DNA from: an uncultured Chloroflexota bacterium
GTDB taxonomy: Bacteria; Chloroflexota; UBA4733
DNA: 51,758 nt
Reading direction: 5' to 3'
Assembly: GCA_937967325.1 (NCBI GenBank)
Contig: CALBSQ010000212.1
Location: 1-51,758, forward strand
Of the stretch, positions 50,795-51,758 are shown one piece after another. The translations under genes were made by a program, and so were the position numbers. Position 1 is the first letter of the stretch, and the number at the start of each line of letters is the position of its first letter. The notes under the pieces are model-generated. The model worked only from the letters and a program-made list of their open reading frames with translations, was not told the origin of the DNA and made no database searches.

Positions 50795-51758
50795 GTGCCC
50801 CTGCGCGTCAGTGTGGCGATCGCCAACTGGAATGGCCGCCGTTATCTCGGTCCCTGCCTCTCAGCCTTACAACAGCAGGCGCGTCTCCCGGACGAGGTCG
50901 TCGTCGTCGATAGTGCGTCGACCGACGGCTCCGCCGAGCTAGTGGCAAGCCAGTTTCCAGATGTCGAGTGGGTACAGCTCGGCTGCCGTCCGGGCATCGC
51001 CGCCGCGTTCAATGCCTGCGTCCGGCACAGCCGCGGCGATGCTGTCGCGCTCCTCAATAATGATACCGAGGCCGCGCCCGGTTGGCTGGAGGCGCTGACG
51101 AATGTCCTAACCCAGCAGCCGACCGCCGGCTCCTGCGCCAGCAAGGCGCTCTTTTGGCGTGATCGGTCGACCATCAACTCGGCCGGAGACTTCTACCGCG
51201 TGGACGGCGAGCCGGGCAACCGCGGGGTCTGGGAGGCAGACCACGGCCAGCTTGACGTTGCCGAATGGGTGTTCGGCGCCACCGCGGCGGCTGCGCTCTA
51301 TCGGCGGGCCGCGCTGGACGAGGTGGGGCCCTTTGACGAACACCTCGGCTCTTACTGTGAGGACGTCGATTGGTCGTTTCGCGCTCAACTCTTAGGCTGG
51401 CGCTGCCGCTACGTGCCGGACGCGCTGGTCTACCATCACGGCAGCGCCACCGGCGGCGGACCGTTCGCCTCCTACGCGTGCGGGCGGAACTTTCCACTCG
51501 TCTGGGTGAAGAACATGCCGCCGCGCCTGTTCCGTCGCTATCTCGGACTGATGCTGCGGCGGCAGGCCCGGTTCGCCCTGGAGACACTGCCGCACTGGCG
51601 GGAACCGGCCGCGCGGGCGCGATTGCGGGGGCAAGGCGCCGCGTTCCTGGCCCTGCCGGACTTCCTCGCCGAGCGCCGCCATGTCCAGCGGTCGCGCCGT
51701 GTCTCCGACGCCGCCATTGAGGCCGTGTTGATGGGGGGCAGGGGGGCAGGGGGGCAGG
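50795..51758 (+). CDS. Family 2 glycosyltransferase (3' end outside window)
   Basis: An open frame from a GTG with GGAGG just upstream encodes a GT-A glycosyltransferase: LRVSVAIANWNGRRYLGPCL, VVVVDSASTDGSAELVAS (first Asp), ALLNNDTEAAPGWLEAL (DxD-like), FGATAAAALYRRAALDEVG, GPFDEHLGSYCEDVDWSFR, and VYHHGSATGG. This is the rhamnosyl-transferase-like group that adds sugars to cell-surface polysaccharides. The ATG at 50747 in the same frame is an alternative start. The frame runs without stop to the window end, through a tandem repeat, so the C-terminus may be repeat-derived. Confidence 0.85.
   Translation, partial: MPLRVSVAIANWNGRRYLGPCLSALQQQARLPDEVVVVDSASTDGSAELVASQFPDVEWVQLGCRPGIAAAFNACVRHSRGDAVALLNNDTEAAPGWLEALTNVLTQQPTAGSCASKALFWRDRSTINSAGDFYRVDGEPGNRGVWEADHGQLDVAEWVFGATAAAALYRRAALDEVGPFDEHLGSYCEDVDWSFRAQLLGWRCRYVPDALVYHHGSATGGGPFASYACGRNFPLVWVKNMPPRLFRRYLGLMLRRQARFALETLPHWREPAARARLRGQGAAFLALPDFLAERRHVQRSRRVSDAAIEAVLMGGRGAGGQ
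51733..51758 (+). repeat. Tandem 8-bp G-rich repeat at window end
   Basis: Three copies of GGGGGGCA lie head to tail (51733-51756) and continue to the edge. Four or more G6 runs could form a G-quadruplex. The repeat lies in the open frame of the glycosyltransferase. Confidence 0.6.

Noticed and set aside
1..51758. tRNA, rRNA or CRISPR loci
   Set aside because: A scan for T-loop consensus, rRNA cores and regularly spaced direct repeats found none; a tRNAscan-SE or Infernal run would be the decisive check.

Overview
The window is G+C-rich (roughly two-thirds G+C by eye), densely coded and mostly bacterial housekeeping or accessory DNA. No rRNA, tRNA or CRISPR array was seen. The gene mix suggests Chloroflexota, perhaps a Thermomicrobia-like lineage: DUF4331 proteins beside a NicO transporter, a thioester alpha-2-macroglobulin lipoprotein, a Gmad2-type secreted protein, DUF433/DUF5615 toxin-antitoxin genes, and -10 boxes placed directly before start codons. 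The lineage is inference from gene content; no marker gene is present.

Layout. 1-560 is the end of an ankyrin-repeat protein. 615-4215 is a zone of decay: a zinc-finger membrane protein split by a stop, an esterase that lost its nucleophile region, an epimerase with an internal deletion, frameshifted MauE-like and partner membrane genes, and a RelE-type toxin with an amber codon. The toxin's antitoxin appears fused in frame to an alpha/beta hydrolase (4215-5081). 5191-5978 is an intact DUF433/DUF5615 toxin-antitoxin pair. 5998-9217 holds a possible thiol-fold protein, an orphan sugar-binding lipoprotein and an Mrp-type ATPase.

9258-13085 is a heterodimeric ABC exporter. Its leader has a 26-codon peptide ORF, four alternately complementary segments and a U-tailed terminator, the layout of ribosome-controlled transcription attenuation. 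13245-21386 is a minus-strand cluster: DUF4331 protein, TPR protein, NicO nickel/cobalt-type transporter, lycopene-cyclase-like membrane protein, small Tat-signal protein and a second DUF4331 protein. Two perfect long inverted repeats lie in it, one inside the NicO coding sequence.

21600-34395 carries a STAND ATPase, an isocitrate/isopropylmalate dehydrogenase-family enzyme, a PIG-L deacetylase, an aminoglycoside-phosphotransferase-like protein, RecD2 helicase, dCTP deaminase, a pseudophosphatase fused to a beta-propeller, an amidohydrolase and a low-G+C membrane gene. 34512-40798 has a predicted ADP-ribosyltransferase-fold protein, a glutaredoxin-like protein and the 1744-aa alpha-2-macroglobulin.

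41133-46291 holds a MacB-type permease, then a leaderless TetR gene, an acyltransferase-3 protein and an ABC-2 exporter pair that probably form one regulon. 46277-48685 has an IS5-type transposase remnant and a creatininase/SelA-like PLP enzyme pair. The window ends with a secreted Gmad2 protein, an S41 protease lacking its usual lysine, and a truncated family 2 glycosyltransferase.

The strongest lead for an undescribed system is the attenuator controlling the ABC exporter. Next are the DUF4331-TPR-NicO export cluster and the hydrolase-antitoxin fusion beside a nonsense-mutated toxin.
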